Source: Phytopseudomonas flavescens
GTDB lineage: Bacteria > Pseudomonadota > Gammaproteobacteria > Pseudomonadales > Pseudomonadaceae
DNA length: 55,244 bases
Reading direction: 5' to 3'
NCBI RefSeq assembly: GCF_900100535.1
Contig: NZ_FNDG01000029.1
Location: 1-55,244, forward strand
In this document: positions 7,770 through 16,751 of the stretch, in pieces
How the letters are laid out: every line of letters begins with the position of its first letter
How positions within the stretch are numbered: position 1 is the first letter of the stretch
Notes under the pieces: model-generated
Told to the model about the DNA's origin: nothing
What the model saw: the letters and a program-made list of their open reading frames with translations, nothing else
Database searches by the model: none
Translations under genes and position numbers: made by a program

Positions 7770-10172
7770 ATGCGCCCCACGCGTTCTCCTCTTCTCCCGG
7801 CACTGGCCGCCGCTCACCTGTTGTTCGCGGCCACGAGCGCGTCGGCGCTGGAGTTCGATCTCCCTGCCCAACGTCTCGATGCGGCCCTCACCGATTTCGC
7901 CGAACAGGCCAATGTGCGCCTGCTCTACGATGCCAGCCTGACCCGGGGTGACCATCAGGCGCCAGCGCTGAAGGGCGACTATTCGCTGGCCGAAGGTCTG
8001 CAGCGGTTGCTGCAGGGCAGTGGCCTCAGCTACCAGATCGACCCTCAGGGCACCGTGAGCCTGGTGCCGCTTGGCCAAGGCGATGATTCGCTGCAGCTCG
8101 GTGCCACCACGGTCAGTGGCCAGGCCGACGGCCGCCTCGACCTGCCGGTGGCATACGCCGGTGGCCAGGTCGCCCGAGGGGCGCGCATCGGTATGCTGGG
8201 CAATCAGGACATGCAGGACGTGCCGTTCAGTGCGGCCAGTTACACCGGCGAACTGATCGAGAATCGTCAGGCGCGCAGCCTTGGTGAAGTGTTGGCCAGT
8301 GATCCGGCGATCCGCCAGTCCAACGGCTTCGGTAACTTTTCCCAGGTGTTCGTGGTGCGTGGCTTTCAGCTGTACAGCGACGAGATCGCCTTCAACGGCC
8401 TGTATGGCATCCTGCCGCGGCAGATCATTTCCACCGAGGCCGTGGAGCGGGTCGAGGTGTTCAAGGGCGCCAACGCCTTTCTCAATGGTGTGGCACCTGG
8501 CGGTAGTGGCGTTGGCGGCACGATCAACGTGATTTCCAAGCGCGCCGAGGATACGCCCAATCGCAGCATTACCCTCGATTACGCCAGTGATTCGCGTGTT
8601 GGCGGGCATATCGACCTGGGCCGGCGTTTCGGCGAGGACAATCGCTTCGGGGTACGCGTCAACCTGGCCAAGCGTGATGGCGAAGCGGCGGTGGACGGTG
8701 AGCATTCACATTTCAGCCTGGCGGCTGTCGGCCTGGATTACCGCAGTGACAGGCTGCGCGTCTCGACCGATTTCGGCTACCAGAAGCAGCGGATCAATGA
8801 AGGCCGAGCGGTCATCAACCTGGCTGCGTCAACCACTGGGCTGGGCGGCAAGCTCCCCAAGGCGCCGGACTCGGACGCCAACTACGCGCAGCCTTGGAGT
8901 TGGTCGCAGTTGGAAGATACCTACGGCATGTTCAACGCCGAGTACGACCTCAGTGATAATTGGACGGCCTACCTGGCCGGCGGCGGAAAGTACACCCGCG
9001 AGAATGGTGTGTATTCCTCGCTGTTTCTCGCCTCGTCGAATGGCGATGGTCGGGTCGGTCGTCTCTATTCGCCGCTCGACCAGGAAACCCTCAGTTCGGT
9101 CGGTGGCTTGCGTGGTCGTGTGCAGACCGGTGCGATCAGTCATCAACTGAATTTCGCGGTGAACGGTTTGTGGCAGGAAAAGCGCAATGCCTTCGAGTCG
9201 ACCACCGCAGCCAATCGCTTGCCGGGCAACCTCTACGATCCCTTCCCAAGCCCCGAGCCGATACCCAGTGTCAGTGGCGATATCCATGATCCACGCAAGA
9301 CGGCCAAACTCACTACCCGCAGTGCCGCCGTTTCCGACACGCTGGGCTTCATGGACGACCGCCTGCTGCTGACGCTGGGCTTACGTCGGCAGAGCCTGAC
9401 CTCTGACTCATGGAGCGCAAGCACCGGAGCGCGCGGTACGCCTTACGACAAGAGCATCACCACGCCAGCTTACGGCGTGGTATTCAAAGCCACGGATGTG
9501 GTGTCGCTTTACGCCAACCGCATCGAGTCTCTGCAGCAGGGGCCGACTGCGCCTACCGCGGCGGTCAACAACGCCGGGCAGACATTCGCGCCATATCGTT
9601 CCAAGCAGATCGAGGCGGGCGTCAAGCTGGATTGGGGCACCTTCGGTGGTAGCCTGGGTGTCTATCGGATCGAACAACCACAGGGGATTACTCAGGGCGG
9701 TACGTTCAGCGTGGATGCTGAACAGCGCAACCGTGGCGTCGAGTTGAACCTGTTCGGTGAGCCGGTTTCCGGGGTGCGTGTACTGGCTGGGGCGACCTGG
9801 ATGGACACCGAGTTGCGAGGCACCGCAGGTGGTACCAATGATGGCAACCGCGCTGTTGGCGTGCCGCAGTTCCAGTTCAATGTTGGTGCCGACTGGGATG
9901 TGCCAGGTGTGCCTGGGCTGAGCCTCAACAGTCTGCTGTTGCGTACTGGCGGCCAGTACATAGACTCGGCCAACGACCTGAGCATCCCCGCCTGGACGAG
10001 GGTAGATCTGGGCGCCCGTTATGGGATGAAACTCGACGAAGAGCGCAACTTGACCCTGCGTGCGGGCCTGGAAAACGTCGCTGACAAGGCCTATTGGGCT
10101 TCCACCAACGGTGGCTACCTGACCCAGGGTGAACCACGCACCCTGAAGGTTTCGGCCACTCTGGACTTCTAA
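7770..10172 (+). CDS. TonB-dependent siderophore receptor with STN signalling domain
   Basis: 800-residue outer-membrane receptor. A signal peptide ends at SASA (about residue 26). The STN secretin/TonB N-terminal domain follows (LPAQRLDAALTDFAEQANVRLLY and on, to about residue 80), then a plug (SLGEVLASDPAIRQS, FVVRGFQL, VERVEVFKGANAFLNG) and a 22-strand barrel ending in KVSATLDF, with the C-terminal aromatic typical of outer-membrane proteins. The plug is of the FoxA/FhuA/FpvA ferric-siderophore class, probably hydroxamate or xenosiderophore; the ligand cannot be assigned. Start at ATG 7770 with AGGAAA upstream; an in-frame TTG at 7746 is less likely. It works with the sigma/FecR pair just upstream. 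Confidence 0.9.
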   Translation: MRPTRSPLLPALAAAHLLFAATSASALEFDLPAQRLDAALTDFAEQANVRLLYDASLTRGDHQAPALKGDYSLAEGLQRLLQGSGLSYQIDPQGTVSLVPLGQGDDSLQLGATTVSGQADGRLDLPVAYAGGQVARGARIGMLGNQDMQDVPFSAASYTGELIENRQARSLGEVLASDPAIRQSNGFGNFSQVFVVRGFQLYSDEIAFNGLYGILPRQIISTEAVERVEVFKGANAFLNGVAPGGSGVGGTINVISKRAEDTPNRSITLDYASDSRVGGHIDLGRRFGEDNRFGVRVNLAKRDGEAAVDGEHSHFSLAAVGLDYRSDRLRVSTDFGYQKQRINEGRAVINLAASTTGLGGKLPKAPDSDANYAQPWSWSQLEDTYGMFNAEYDLSDNWTAYLAGGGKYTRENGVYSSLFLASSNGDGRVGRLYSPLDQETLSSVGGLRGRVQTGAISHQLNFAVNGLWQEKRNAFESTTAANRLPGNLYDPFPSPEPIPSVSGDIHDPRKTAKLTTRSAAVSDTLGFMDDRLLLTLGLRRQSLTSDSWSASTGARGTPYDKSITTPAYGVVFKATDVVSLYANRIESLQQGPTAPTAAVNNAGQTFAPYRSKQIEAGVKLDWGTFGGSLGVYRIEQPQGITQGGTFSVDAEQRNRGVELNLFGEPVSGVRVLAGATWMDTELRGTAGGTNDGNRAVGVPQFQFNVGADWDVPGVPGLSLNSLLLRTGGQYIDSANDLSIPAWTRVDLGARYGMKLDEERNLTLRAGLENVADKAYWASTNGGYLTQGEPRTLKVSATLDF

Positions 10173-10184
10173 GGAGCACCGTAG

Positions 10185-10624
10185 ATAACGACCCCGCATC
10201 ACGATAACCAGCCCGGCACATTCCCACGTCGGGCTGGTGTAGTACTTCTTGTCGAGCAGGTTGTTGAGGTTGAGCATCGTGCTGAGTTGCTCGGTGATGG
10301 GGTAGCAGGCCATCAGGCCGACGACGGCGTAGCTGCCCTGGGTAAAGCGCACGCGGTTTGGGCCGAGATTGTCGGTGTAGGCCGCGCTCTGCCAGTTCAC
10401 ACCGCCGCCGAAGGTCAGGCCATTGCCAAGGTTTCGATCAGATAACTGGTAAACAGCTTGGCGGTGTTTTGCGCAACGTTGGTGTTGAGAGCGCTACCAC
10501 TACTGTCCTGCACCAAGTTGCGCGAGAAGCTGGCACTCACTTGCCAGTTCGGCATCAGCTCACTGCTTAGCTCTACCTCGAAGCCGCATGCCGTTATCGG
10601 CGTGGCCGTGGCGAAACAAAGCAC
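10185..10624 (-). pseudogene. TonB-dependent receptor, C-terminal remnant
   Basis: Two overlapping minus-strand frames read as consecutive parts of one receptor barrel. The first (10624 to about 10415) gives GFEVELSSELMPNWQVSASFSRN and a TAKLFTSYL block. The second (about 10400 to 10185) gives VNWQSAAYTDN, a GSYAVVGLMACY strand and LNLNNLLDKKYYTSP, the usual penultimate-strand motif. A frameshift near 10400-10440 separates them, and the last strand is out of frame again. Signal peptide, STN and plug are missing, so a large internal deletion joined this to the fecR remnant upstream. It lies tail-to-tail with the intact receptor. Confidence 0.75.
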
Positions 10625-10628
10625 ATCT

Positions 10629-11513
10629 CTAACGCGCGCTCAGCTCGGTGCTTTGGCTGCCTTCGTTCGCGCGTACCGGGGCGATGGTCGGGAGGGCGCG
10701 GATGAAGTCCTCCATGTCGCTCAGTTGCAGTACGGCACTGATCCGTGGGCTCGGGCAACCGGCGTGGGCTTGCAGCGGCCGTTCGCGATAGCGCGACAGG
10801 CTGGCGGTGATCTAGCCGAGATCCGCGTCTTCGAACACCAGGTTGCCGCAGGTGAAGGCCAGGGTATTGTCGGCCGGCAGGTCGCCCTTGCGCAGTCCAC
10901 TACCATCGACTTCCACGACCAGCCCCCACCTGCCATGTTTCGTTCGGGTGGCGAGTGCTGGTTACTTCGAGCCGGCCATGATCGACGCTGACCCGCAGCC
11001 GATCCGGCAGGCGGTTGACCACGAAGCGGATGCCGCGCACGGTAATCTGCGCCATGCCGCTATCGATCAAGAAGGGGCGCAAAGGGTTGCGTACGACGTC
11101 GAACAGCGCCTCGCCCTGCCGCAGGTCGAGGCGGCGCTGGCGCCAGCCATAACGGACGTTGGTCCGGGTGGCGGCGTTCAGCTACAGCTCGCTGCTATTG
11201 CGTAGGATACTCGCCAATCGGCGTGTGCAACGCGAGCTGCTGAGAGGTATGCCGATAACCGAGCCAGCCCGCAGCCGACGGCGAACATCAGCATCAGGGC
11301 GTAGGTAGCGGGGCTGCGCATGCCGCTGGCGCTCCATGGCTTCGATCTGACGGGGCTGCCGAAGTCGTTCCAGAGCGCCTCGAAGGCCCGATACTCCTCG
11401 GCGTTCGCCGGGTCAGCGGCCAGCCAGTTGCGCAATTGCGCCTGCTCCGCCAGTCGCGCATCGCCGCGCAGGCGCAGAAACCAGGTGGCTGCCTGTTCGG
11501 TCGGGTCGTTCAT
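10629..11513 (-). pseudogene. FecR-type anti-sigma regulator, degraded
   Basis: From ATG 11513 the frame gives a normal FecR start (MNDPTEQAATWFLRLRGDA, then NWLAADPANAEEYRAFEALW). After a frameshift it continues LNAATRTNVRYGWRQRRLDL, GEALFDV and VTVRG-like TVRGIRFVVNRLPDRLRVS. After another shift it reads LPADNTLAFTCGNLVFEDADL, then an in-frame TAG (10812-10814, where glutamate is expected), then ITASLSRYRERPLQ and a normal end at 10629-10631. A second TAG interrupts SEL-LNAA where tryptophan is usual. All domains are traceable but the gene cannot be translated. It belongs to the second, decayed signalling unit. Confidence 0.8.
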
Positions 11514-11722
11514 GATTGCAGCAAGTCGCGGGCGCGGCACAGGTCGAGCAGTAGCGCATCATGTGCCATTCGACCCTGTTCAGGCTTGATGCCCATTACA
11601 CGCAGCAGGTGCGCCGGCTCAGGCTGAGCAGCAGATCGCTGTAGGCCCAGCCAAGGTCGATGCCTTGCCTGTCGGCTCGGGCGGAATCGCGAAGCACGGG
11701 GTGCCGGCCTGCAGCACGGCAA
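11510..11722 (-). pseudogene. Possible ECF sigma factor remnant (region 4) before the fecR pseudogene
   Basis: The minus-strand frame ends LCRARDLLQS with a TGA that overlaps the ATG of the fecR remnant (ATGA), the usual sigma-fecR junction. Reading GIKPEQ, then a one-base shift to VEWHMMR, then back to the first frame, gives a sequence resembling the recognition helix of sigma region 4. Only about 80 codons remain and no region 2 is visible, so most of the gene has been lost. The identification rests on context and a short motif. Confidence 0.4.
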
Positions 11723-11786
11723 TCGACACGATAAGCCCTATGGGTGTTGGAAGCGGCCAGAGGATAGGCAATTGGCGATAGTTGTT

Positions 11787-11807
11787 AAATAGTATTTATT
11801 GCTATTT
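11787..11807. promoter_or_regulatory. Inverted repeat, possible Fur box of the decayed signalling unit
   Basis: AAATAG (11787-11792) and CTATTT (11802-11807) are perfect inverted arms around 9 AT-rich bases. It lies directly upstream, in the minus direction, of the sigma/fecR remnants, where a Fur-controlled promoter would be expected. Low GC stands out from the surroundings. Candidate only. Confidence 0.35.
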
Positions 11808-11879
11808 TGAGTGCTCGGGCGTATCGCACGTAGAGCCAAGAGGGTCTGCCCCATGCGGGGCAGATCAGGGGAGGTGACG

Positions 11880-13022
11880 TTACTTCGCCTTCAAGGTGTA
11901 AGACGGCCCCCACACCGATTTACCAGGGGTTTCGCGGGCTTTGATGTTGATCTGCCGGTAGGTCAACTCGCTGAGTATGTTCGCCAGCTTGGGCAGCCCA
12001 TAGTCGGCCGGGTTCTGGCTGTTCCTGACTTCCTCGACCTCACCCAGCAACTGAACCAGGGTGACCTGCTCGAGCTCGCAGCGCATCCGCTCCTGATCCG
12101 CCTGTTTGCAGCTCTTGTTCCTGAGCGCAGCGGCAGGCGGTTCGGCAAACAGGCCATCGGTAACAACGACCTCACCAGCGGCGATATCGAAACTCGCGAA
12201 TTCCCTGTCGATGGTTGCCGTGACATTTCGGGCTTCGAAGGTTCGTTGCTGGATGCTGGGCACCCAGCCTGCCTCCGACGTTTGTCGTTTCACGTCGTAG
12301 GAGGTTTTCGCCCGGCTCATGCACTCGTTGTTGACCACGCGCACGGAGGTGCAGTAGTCCTCTTCCACCGTCTCGGTACGGTAGCTGGCGTCTTCCCATT
12401 TCTGGCCGCGCTCGAACTCATCGATCTTCTGCGCCTTGAGCATCAGATGACCCAATGACGACGGCTTGATGTTACGCCCGCCCGGTGCCTCGAAGGCGGC
12501 AGTTCGCGGCAGCACATAACTGACGCCGGTGATCGTATAGCGACCCGGCTCGACCACGAAGATCTTGTAGAGCGTGCGCCCGAAAACCAACTGGAAATAG
12601 GAGCGGCTTGGATCGTTCTCATCCGGCTCGTTGCGGGTGTCGTAACCGACGAAGAACTTGGACGACGGGCGAGAGGTATTGGTCCACTCGGTGACCCCCG
12701 AGCGAAGTCGCAGAAACTCGGCGATCGAGTCGTTGTTCTGGAAGTCGGTGGTACCGTCCAGGCTGGCAGTTGGCACGATTAGAATGGCTTTGCCCGAGGT
12801 TTTTATCTGGGCGAACATTTCGTCATGAGCTCTACGCATTTCCAACATCATGGCTTGCGGTGATGCAGGCTGCGCCTGCCCGGCATAGTAGCCCTGGTTG
12901 GGTGCGGCGAGCGGAACGCATGCAGCCAATGCCAGGCTGGACAGGGTGATGCCGAGCAGCATGCCCAAGCGGGTCGACGAACCCCTCGGGAGTTGCGATC
13001 CAACGGTGCCCTTCACGTTCAT
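11880..13022 (-). CDS. Putative lipoprotein of unknown function
   Basis: 380-residue protein not recognised from any family. It starts with a lipoprotein signal: a basic N-terminus, a hydrophobic stretch (MLLGITLSSLALAAC) and a lipobox LAAC with Cys35, followed by VPL, so outer-membrane anchoring is likely. The mature part is mixed, with several cysteines (CTSV, ECMS, SCKQ, RCELEQ) that could pair, and a C-terminal basic tail. An early block (KAILIVPTASLDGTTDFQN) reads like a beta-strand plus loop. Start at ATG 13022; the longer frame from 13151 has no better ribosome site. It stands alone between the decayed signalling unit and a TonB receptor, so context gives no function. Confidence 0.7.
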   Translation of the reverse strand: MNVKGTVGSQLPRGSSTRLGMLLGITLSSLALAACVPLAAPNQGYYAGQAQPASPQAMMLEMRRAHDEMFAQIKTSGKAILIVPTASLDGTTDFQNNDSIAEFLRLRSGVTEWTNTSRPSSKFFVGYDTRNEPDENDPSRSYFQLVFGRTLYKIFVVEPGRYTITGVSYVLPRTAAFEAPGGRNIKPSSLGHLMLKAQKIDEFERGQKWEDASYRTETVEEDYCTSVRVVNNECMSRAKTSYDVKRQTSEAGWVPSIQQRTFEARNVTATIDREFASFDIAAGEVVVTDGLFAEPPAAALRNKSCKQADQERMRCELEQVTLVQLLGEVEEVRNSQNPADYGLPKLANILSELTYRQINIKARETPGKSVWGPSYTLKAK

Positions 13023-13180
13023 CTTTCGTATCCATCTGCTTTGTGGGGTAGTGGCACATGCCTTCCGGGCTGTGCAAAGGTCCAACACACCATTGTCCAC
13101 ATAAGCTCGACAAGCCCTATAGCTCATCAAAACTATTGTGAGGGCGTTCAAAAAATGGTGGTTCGCATGCGGCGGGTGGG

Positions 13181-15340
13181 TCAGTTGAAGCTGTACGACA
13201 CCCCGACGAACGCCCCGAAGCCATCGCCCGGGGTGGAGCGGGCAACGTCTGCGCCGTTGTCGTTGTAGCCAGGCGTGACGGTGGCGGCGTAGCGCTTGTC
13301 GGTGAGGTTGCGCAGGTCCAGCCAGGTCTGCCAGTCGTCTTTCGGCGAGGCGTAACCCAGGGTCGCGCCGAAAATCGCGTAGGCATCGGCGTAGTAAGAG
13401 TTGGCGTAATCCACGGCAACCTTCGAGGCGTACTGGGTGTTGAACCCGGCGTAGAAACCGCTCGGGTGGCTGTAGCGCAGCTCGGCCTGGTAGTAATGAC
13501 GCGGCAGGCCGGGCAGGCGGTTGTCGCCGTAGGTGTCGTCGTCGCGGTAGTGGAAATCGCTGAAGGTATACGCCTGGCGCAGGGCCAGATCACCGGCTGC
13601 ACCACCTTGCCACAGCGGGCTGTCGAGGCCGAGCTCGATGCCCTGGTGGATGGTGGGGCTGGCGTTGGATTCGGAGAACACGTTCTGCTCGACCTGTACG
13701 GTCAGCAGCTCGTGGCGCACGACCGAGTAGTAATAGGCCGCGTCCCACTGGCCCAGTGCCGAGTCACCACGGCCGCCCATCTCGAAGGTGGTGGCGGTTT
13801 GGTTATCCATCGAGATCGGCGCGCGCTGGCGAGCGCTGTACGGCTGGTTGCTGGCCGGGAAACGCAGCGGCGAACTCCAGAGCATCGACCAGGCGTGGGG
13901 CGGTTCGACCGAGCGGCTGATAGTGCCGTACAGCTGCACCTCGGGGTTGAGCTTATAGCGCAGGCCGATGCGCGGGGCGTAATCCCAAGTGTGTTCGCTG
14001 AGCGTGTCGTCGGTGGCCGGCCAGGTTACCTCGACCTGACGGCGGGTATAGATCAGCGCCAAACCGGTAGTCAGCCACAGATCGGGCACCAGCTCGGTTT
14101 CGTTGCTGGCGTGCAGCACGTTGTCCGAGCCCAGGTGTTCATAGGCGCGCATCAGGGTGCCGGCTGGGTAATCGGTGCCACCGACGCTGATCGGTAGGGC
14201 GGCATTTTCCTTCGACTTGCTGCTTGGCAGATTGGTGGTGCTGCGAAAGCCGATGGTGGTGGTGCTGTCGAGCCCGAACAGGGTGTGGCGGCGGGTGTAG
14301 TTCAGGGTGCCACTGACGTCGCTGTAATCCACACGCACCCGGTAGGTGTTGCCGTTGGGGGAGCTGTTCTCGACGATATCCATCGGGTAGTGGTGATAGG
14401 CCAGGCCGGCTACCAGCGTCGAGTCATCGTCGATCCGCCAGGTGGTCTTGTTGGCCAGCCAGGTGCTGCCGGGTTGGTCGCGGTGCGCGTCGATGCGCAG
14501 GTTGTTGGCGGCGGCAGCCCGTGGGTCGTGCTTGATCTGCGCTTTGCTCAGGCGGCCCGGGACATCATGCTCTGTTTCCCGATAGCGCAGGTAAAAGCGC
14601 GTTTCCAGGTTGTCGTTGAGGCGATAACCAACGTTCGCGGCCACGCCCTTGCCTTTGCCCGAGGCATGATCCTGATAACCGTCGTAATGGCTGTCGGTGA
14701 GGTTGATGTAGTAATCGAAATCACCCAGCACCTGGCCGGAGCTGATGCTGCGTTTCTGGTAACCGTGGCTGCCGGCTTCGTAGCGCAGTTGCAGCGTGTC
14801 GGCATCGCGGCCGGTGCGGGTGATGTAGTCGATGGCGCCGCCCAGGGCCAGCGATCCCTTGTCGAAACCATTGGCGCCGCGCAGCACTTCGGCGCGGCTT
14901 ATCCACAGCGGCTCCAGCAGCTCATAAGGCGTGCCGCCCGAGCCGGTCAGCGGCAAACCGTCGAGCATGATGTGGTTGCCGGAGGCGTGAGAGCCGGTGC
15001 CGCGATTGATGCCCGAGCCGCGGATCGCGATCTTGATGCCCTCGTTGCCAGGCGACTGTGCGTACACGCCCGGCTGGTAGGCCAGCACATCCTGGTTGCC
15101 GGCCACGCGGCCCTGCTCGACGCGCGTCATGTCCACCAGGTTGATGCCGCCCGGTACCTGCTTGAGCTGCTCTTCGGCCGCCTGCTGCTCGGTCAGCACC
15201 TGATCGGTTACCCGCACGCCTTCCAGTTGCACGGTGCCTGGCCTGGTTTCGGCATGGGCGGCAGGAAGTGCCGCGCAGGTCAGCAGGCTGGCGGCCAGCA
15301 GGTGGCGAGGGCGCAGGGCGAAGGGGGGCAGGGAACGCAT
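13181..15340 (-). CDS. TonB-dependent outer-membrane receptor (no STN domain)
   Basis: 719-residue receptor. The signal peptide ends at AAHA (about residue 30), followed directly by a short TonB-box-like region (VQLEGVRVTDQVL) and a plug (DVLAYQPGVYAQSP, IAIRGSGI, NHIMLDGLPLT, AEVLRGANGFDKGS, LGGAIDYITRTG). The barrel ends in FVGVSYSFN. Lacking STN it cannot take part in FecR signalling. Start at ATG 15340 with GGAG about 10 bases upstream; the open frame to 15784 crosses the intergenic region. It is divergent from the ABC importer at 15663-18512, so both probably handle the same nutrient: outer membrane here, inner membrane there. Confidence 0.88.
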   Translation of the reverse strand: MRSLPPFALRPRHLLAASLLTCAALPAAHAETRPGTVQLEGVRVTDQVLTEQQAAEEQLKQVPGGINLVDMTRVEQGRVAGNQDVLAYQPGVYAQSPGNEGIKIAIRGSGINRGTGSHASGNHIMLDGLPLTGSGGTPYELLEPLWISRAEVLRGANGFDKGSLALGGAIDYITRTGRDADTLQLRYEAGSHGYQKRSISSGQVLGDFDYYINLTDSHYDGYQDHASGKGKGVAANVGYRLNDNLETRFYLRYRETEHDVPGRLSKAQIKHDPRAAAANNLRIDAHRDQPGSTWLANKTTWRIDDDSTLVAGLAYHHYPMDIVENSSPNGNTYRVRVDYSDVSGTLNYTRRHTLFGLDSTTTIGFRSTTNLPSSKSKENAALPISVGGTDYPAGTLMRAYEHLGSDNVLHASNETELVPDLWLTTGLALIYTRRQVEVTWPATDDTLSEHTWDYAPRIGLRYKLNPEVQLYGTISRSVEPPHAWSMLWSSPLRFPASNQPYSARQRAPISMDNQTATTFEMGGRGDSALGQWDAAYYYSVVRHELLTVQVEQNVFSESNASPTIHQGIELGLDSPLWQGGAAGDLALRQAYTFSDFHYRDDDTYGDNRLPGLPRHYYQAELRYSHPSGFYAGFNTQYASKVAVDYANSYYADAYAIFGATLGYASPKDDWQTWLDLRNLTDKRYAATVTPGYNDNGADVARSTPGDGFGAFVGVSYSFN

Positions 15341-15662
15341 CGATGGAAATCTCCGTGTGAACAGCAGGCAGCGGTTGTAGCAGGCAGCGCCGGGTAGGAC
15401 GGCGGCTCGGCAGGATAAGCCACGTCCCTCGCCTGGTGATCGTTTTCTGCTGCCGGGGTTTCCGGCTCTGGTGTCGTTCAATTTGCTAAATTTGCATATT
15501 AGGTTATGCCTAAATTGAATTTCCATGTAGTTCGTGGAGCCTATACCGTCTAAGGCCTTTCCATCGACGCTCGCCCACAGGCCTTGAAACGCGTCATGCC
15601 GTTCCATCCGCACGCTACCCGACCGCGCGGCGCCTGCACGACTCTCTCTGAAGGGAGGCGCC
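15341..15662. promoter_or_regulatory. Divergent promoter region between TonB receptor and ABC importer; two nested palindromes
   Basis: 322 bases without a gene. In the AT-rich middle lie GCATA (15494-15498) with TATGC (15505-15509), and overlapping them TTAGG (15499-15503) with CCTAA (15509-15513), both perfect inverted repeats. An operator here could control both directions. LysR-type sulfur regulators such as CysB act on comparable sulfonate-uptake promoters, but I cannot assign the regulator. AAGGGAGG before 15663 is the ribosome site of the importer. Confidence 0.45.
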
Positions 15663-16751
15663 ATGCCCATATCCGCGCTCAACCGCCGACAGCTGCTTGC
15701 CCTGGCCGGCACTGCCACTGCGGCAGCGTTCGCCAGCCGCTTCGCCTGGGCCGACAGCAGCCATGCCGGCCACGGTGCCCACACAGGGCACGCCAGCCAC
15801 GGGGCTCAGCCCGTGGGCAGCGGCCTGGATCTGGACAGTGATCGCTGGGTGTTGCCCGAGCCACGCAAGATCAAGCTGGCCACCAACCTCAATGCGGTGT
15901 GCCTGGCGCCGGTGGCCGTAGCCGACAGCCAGGGCATCTTCAAGCGGCACAACCTGGACGTGGAGTTCGTCAACTTCGGCAACTCCACCGAGGTGCTGCT
16001 CGAGTCCATGGCCACCGGCAAGGCGGACGCCGCCACCGGCATGGCGCTGCGCTGGCTGAAGGCGCTGGAGCAGGGCTTCGACGTCAAGCTGACCGCCGGC
16101 ACTCACGGCGGCTGCCTGCGCCTGTTGACCCTGGAGGATGGGCCGAAGAGCTTCGAGGCCCTGAAGGGCACCACGATCGGCGTTACCGACATGGCCGCAG
16201 CCGACAAGAACTTCTTCTCGCTGATGCTCAAGCGTCATGGGGTAGACCCGGTGCGCGACGTGACCTGGCGCGTGTACCCCATCGATCTGCTCAGCGTTGC
16301 CCTGCAGAAGGGGGAGATCCAGGCGGCCAGCGGCTCCGACCCGCTCATGTATCGGGTCAAGCAGCAGCCGGGCTTCGCCGAGCTGGCGACCAACATGATC
16401 GAGGAGTACGCCAACATGAGCTGCTGCGTGGTCGGGGTCAGCGGCGAGCTGGCGCGCAACGACACGCCGGTGGCGGCGGCCATCACCCACTCGATCCTGC
16501 AGGCCCACGCCTGGGCATCGCGTAACCCCGACGCGGTGGCGGAGGAGTTTCTCAAGTTCGCCATCAACACGTCCAAGGAAGAGGTGCACGCCATCCTCAC
16601 CGAGCACACCCACGGTTACTACTCGGTGGGCAACACCTTCGTCAAGGAGATCGCGGTGTATGCCCGCGACCTCAAGAACGTGGAAGTGCTGCGCCCACGT
16701 ACCGATCCTCTGGAGTTCGCGGAGAGCGTCCATGCCGACGTCTTCGCTTGA
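15663..16751 (+). CDS. NitT/TauT-type ABC substrate-binding protein with His-rich N-terminal tail
   Basis: 362-residue periplasmic binding protein of the nitrate/sulfonate/taurine (NMT1-like) class. The leader has a twin-arginine-like NRRQLLAL (residues 7-14) and ends near AWA (about residue 30). The mature N-terminus then has histidines at 34, 37, 40, 43 and 46, one every third residue, before the binding domain starts at IKLATNLNAVCLAPV. The body has the family blocks NSTEVLLESMATGKADAA and LKGTTIGV. The His tail suggests metal binding and is unusual for the class. AAGGGAGG precedes ATG 15663. First gene of an ABC operon divergent from a TonB receptor; substrate unknown. Confidence 0.85.
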   Translation: MPISALNRRQLLALAGTATAAAFASRFAWADSSHAGHGAHTGHASHGAQPVGSGLDLDSDRWVLPEPRKIKLATNLNAVCLAPVAVADSQGIFKRHNLDVEFVNFGNSTEVLLESMATGKADAATGMALRWLKALEQGFDVKLTAGTHGGCLRLLTLEDGPKSFEALKGTTIGVTDMAAADKNFFSLMLKRHGVDPVRDVTWRVYPIDLLSVALQKGEIQAASGSDPLMYRVKQQPGFAELATNMIEEYANMSCCVVGVSGELARNDTPVAAAITHSILQAHAWASRNPDAVAEEFLKFAINTSKEEVHAILTEHTHGYYSVGNTFVKEIAVYARDLKNVEVLRPRTDPLEFAESVHADVFA

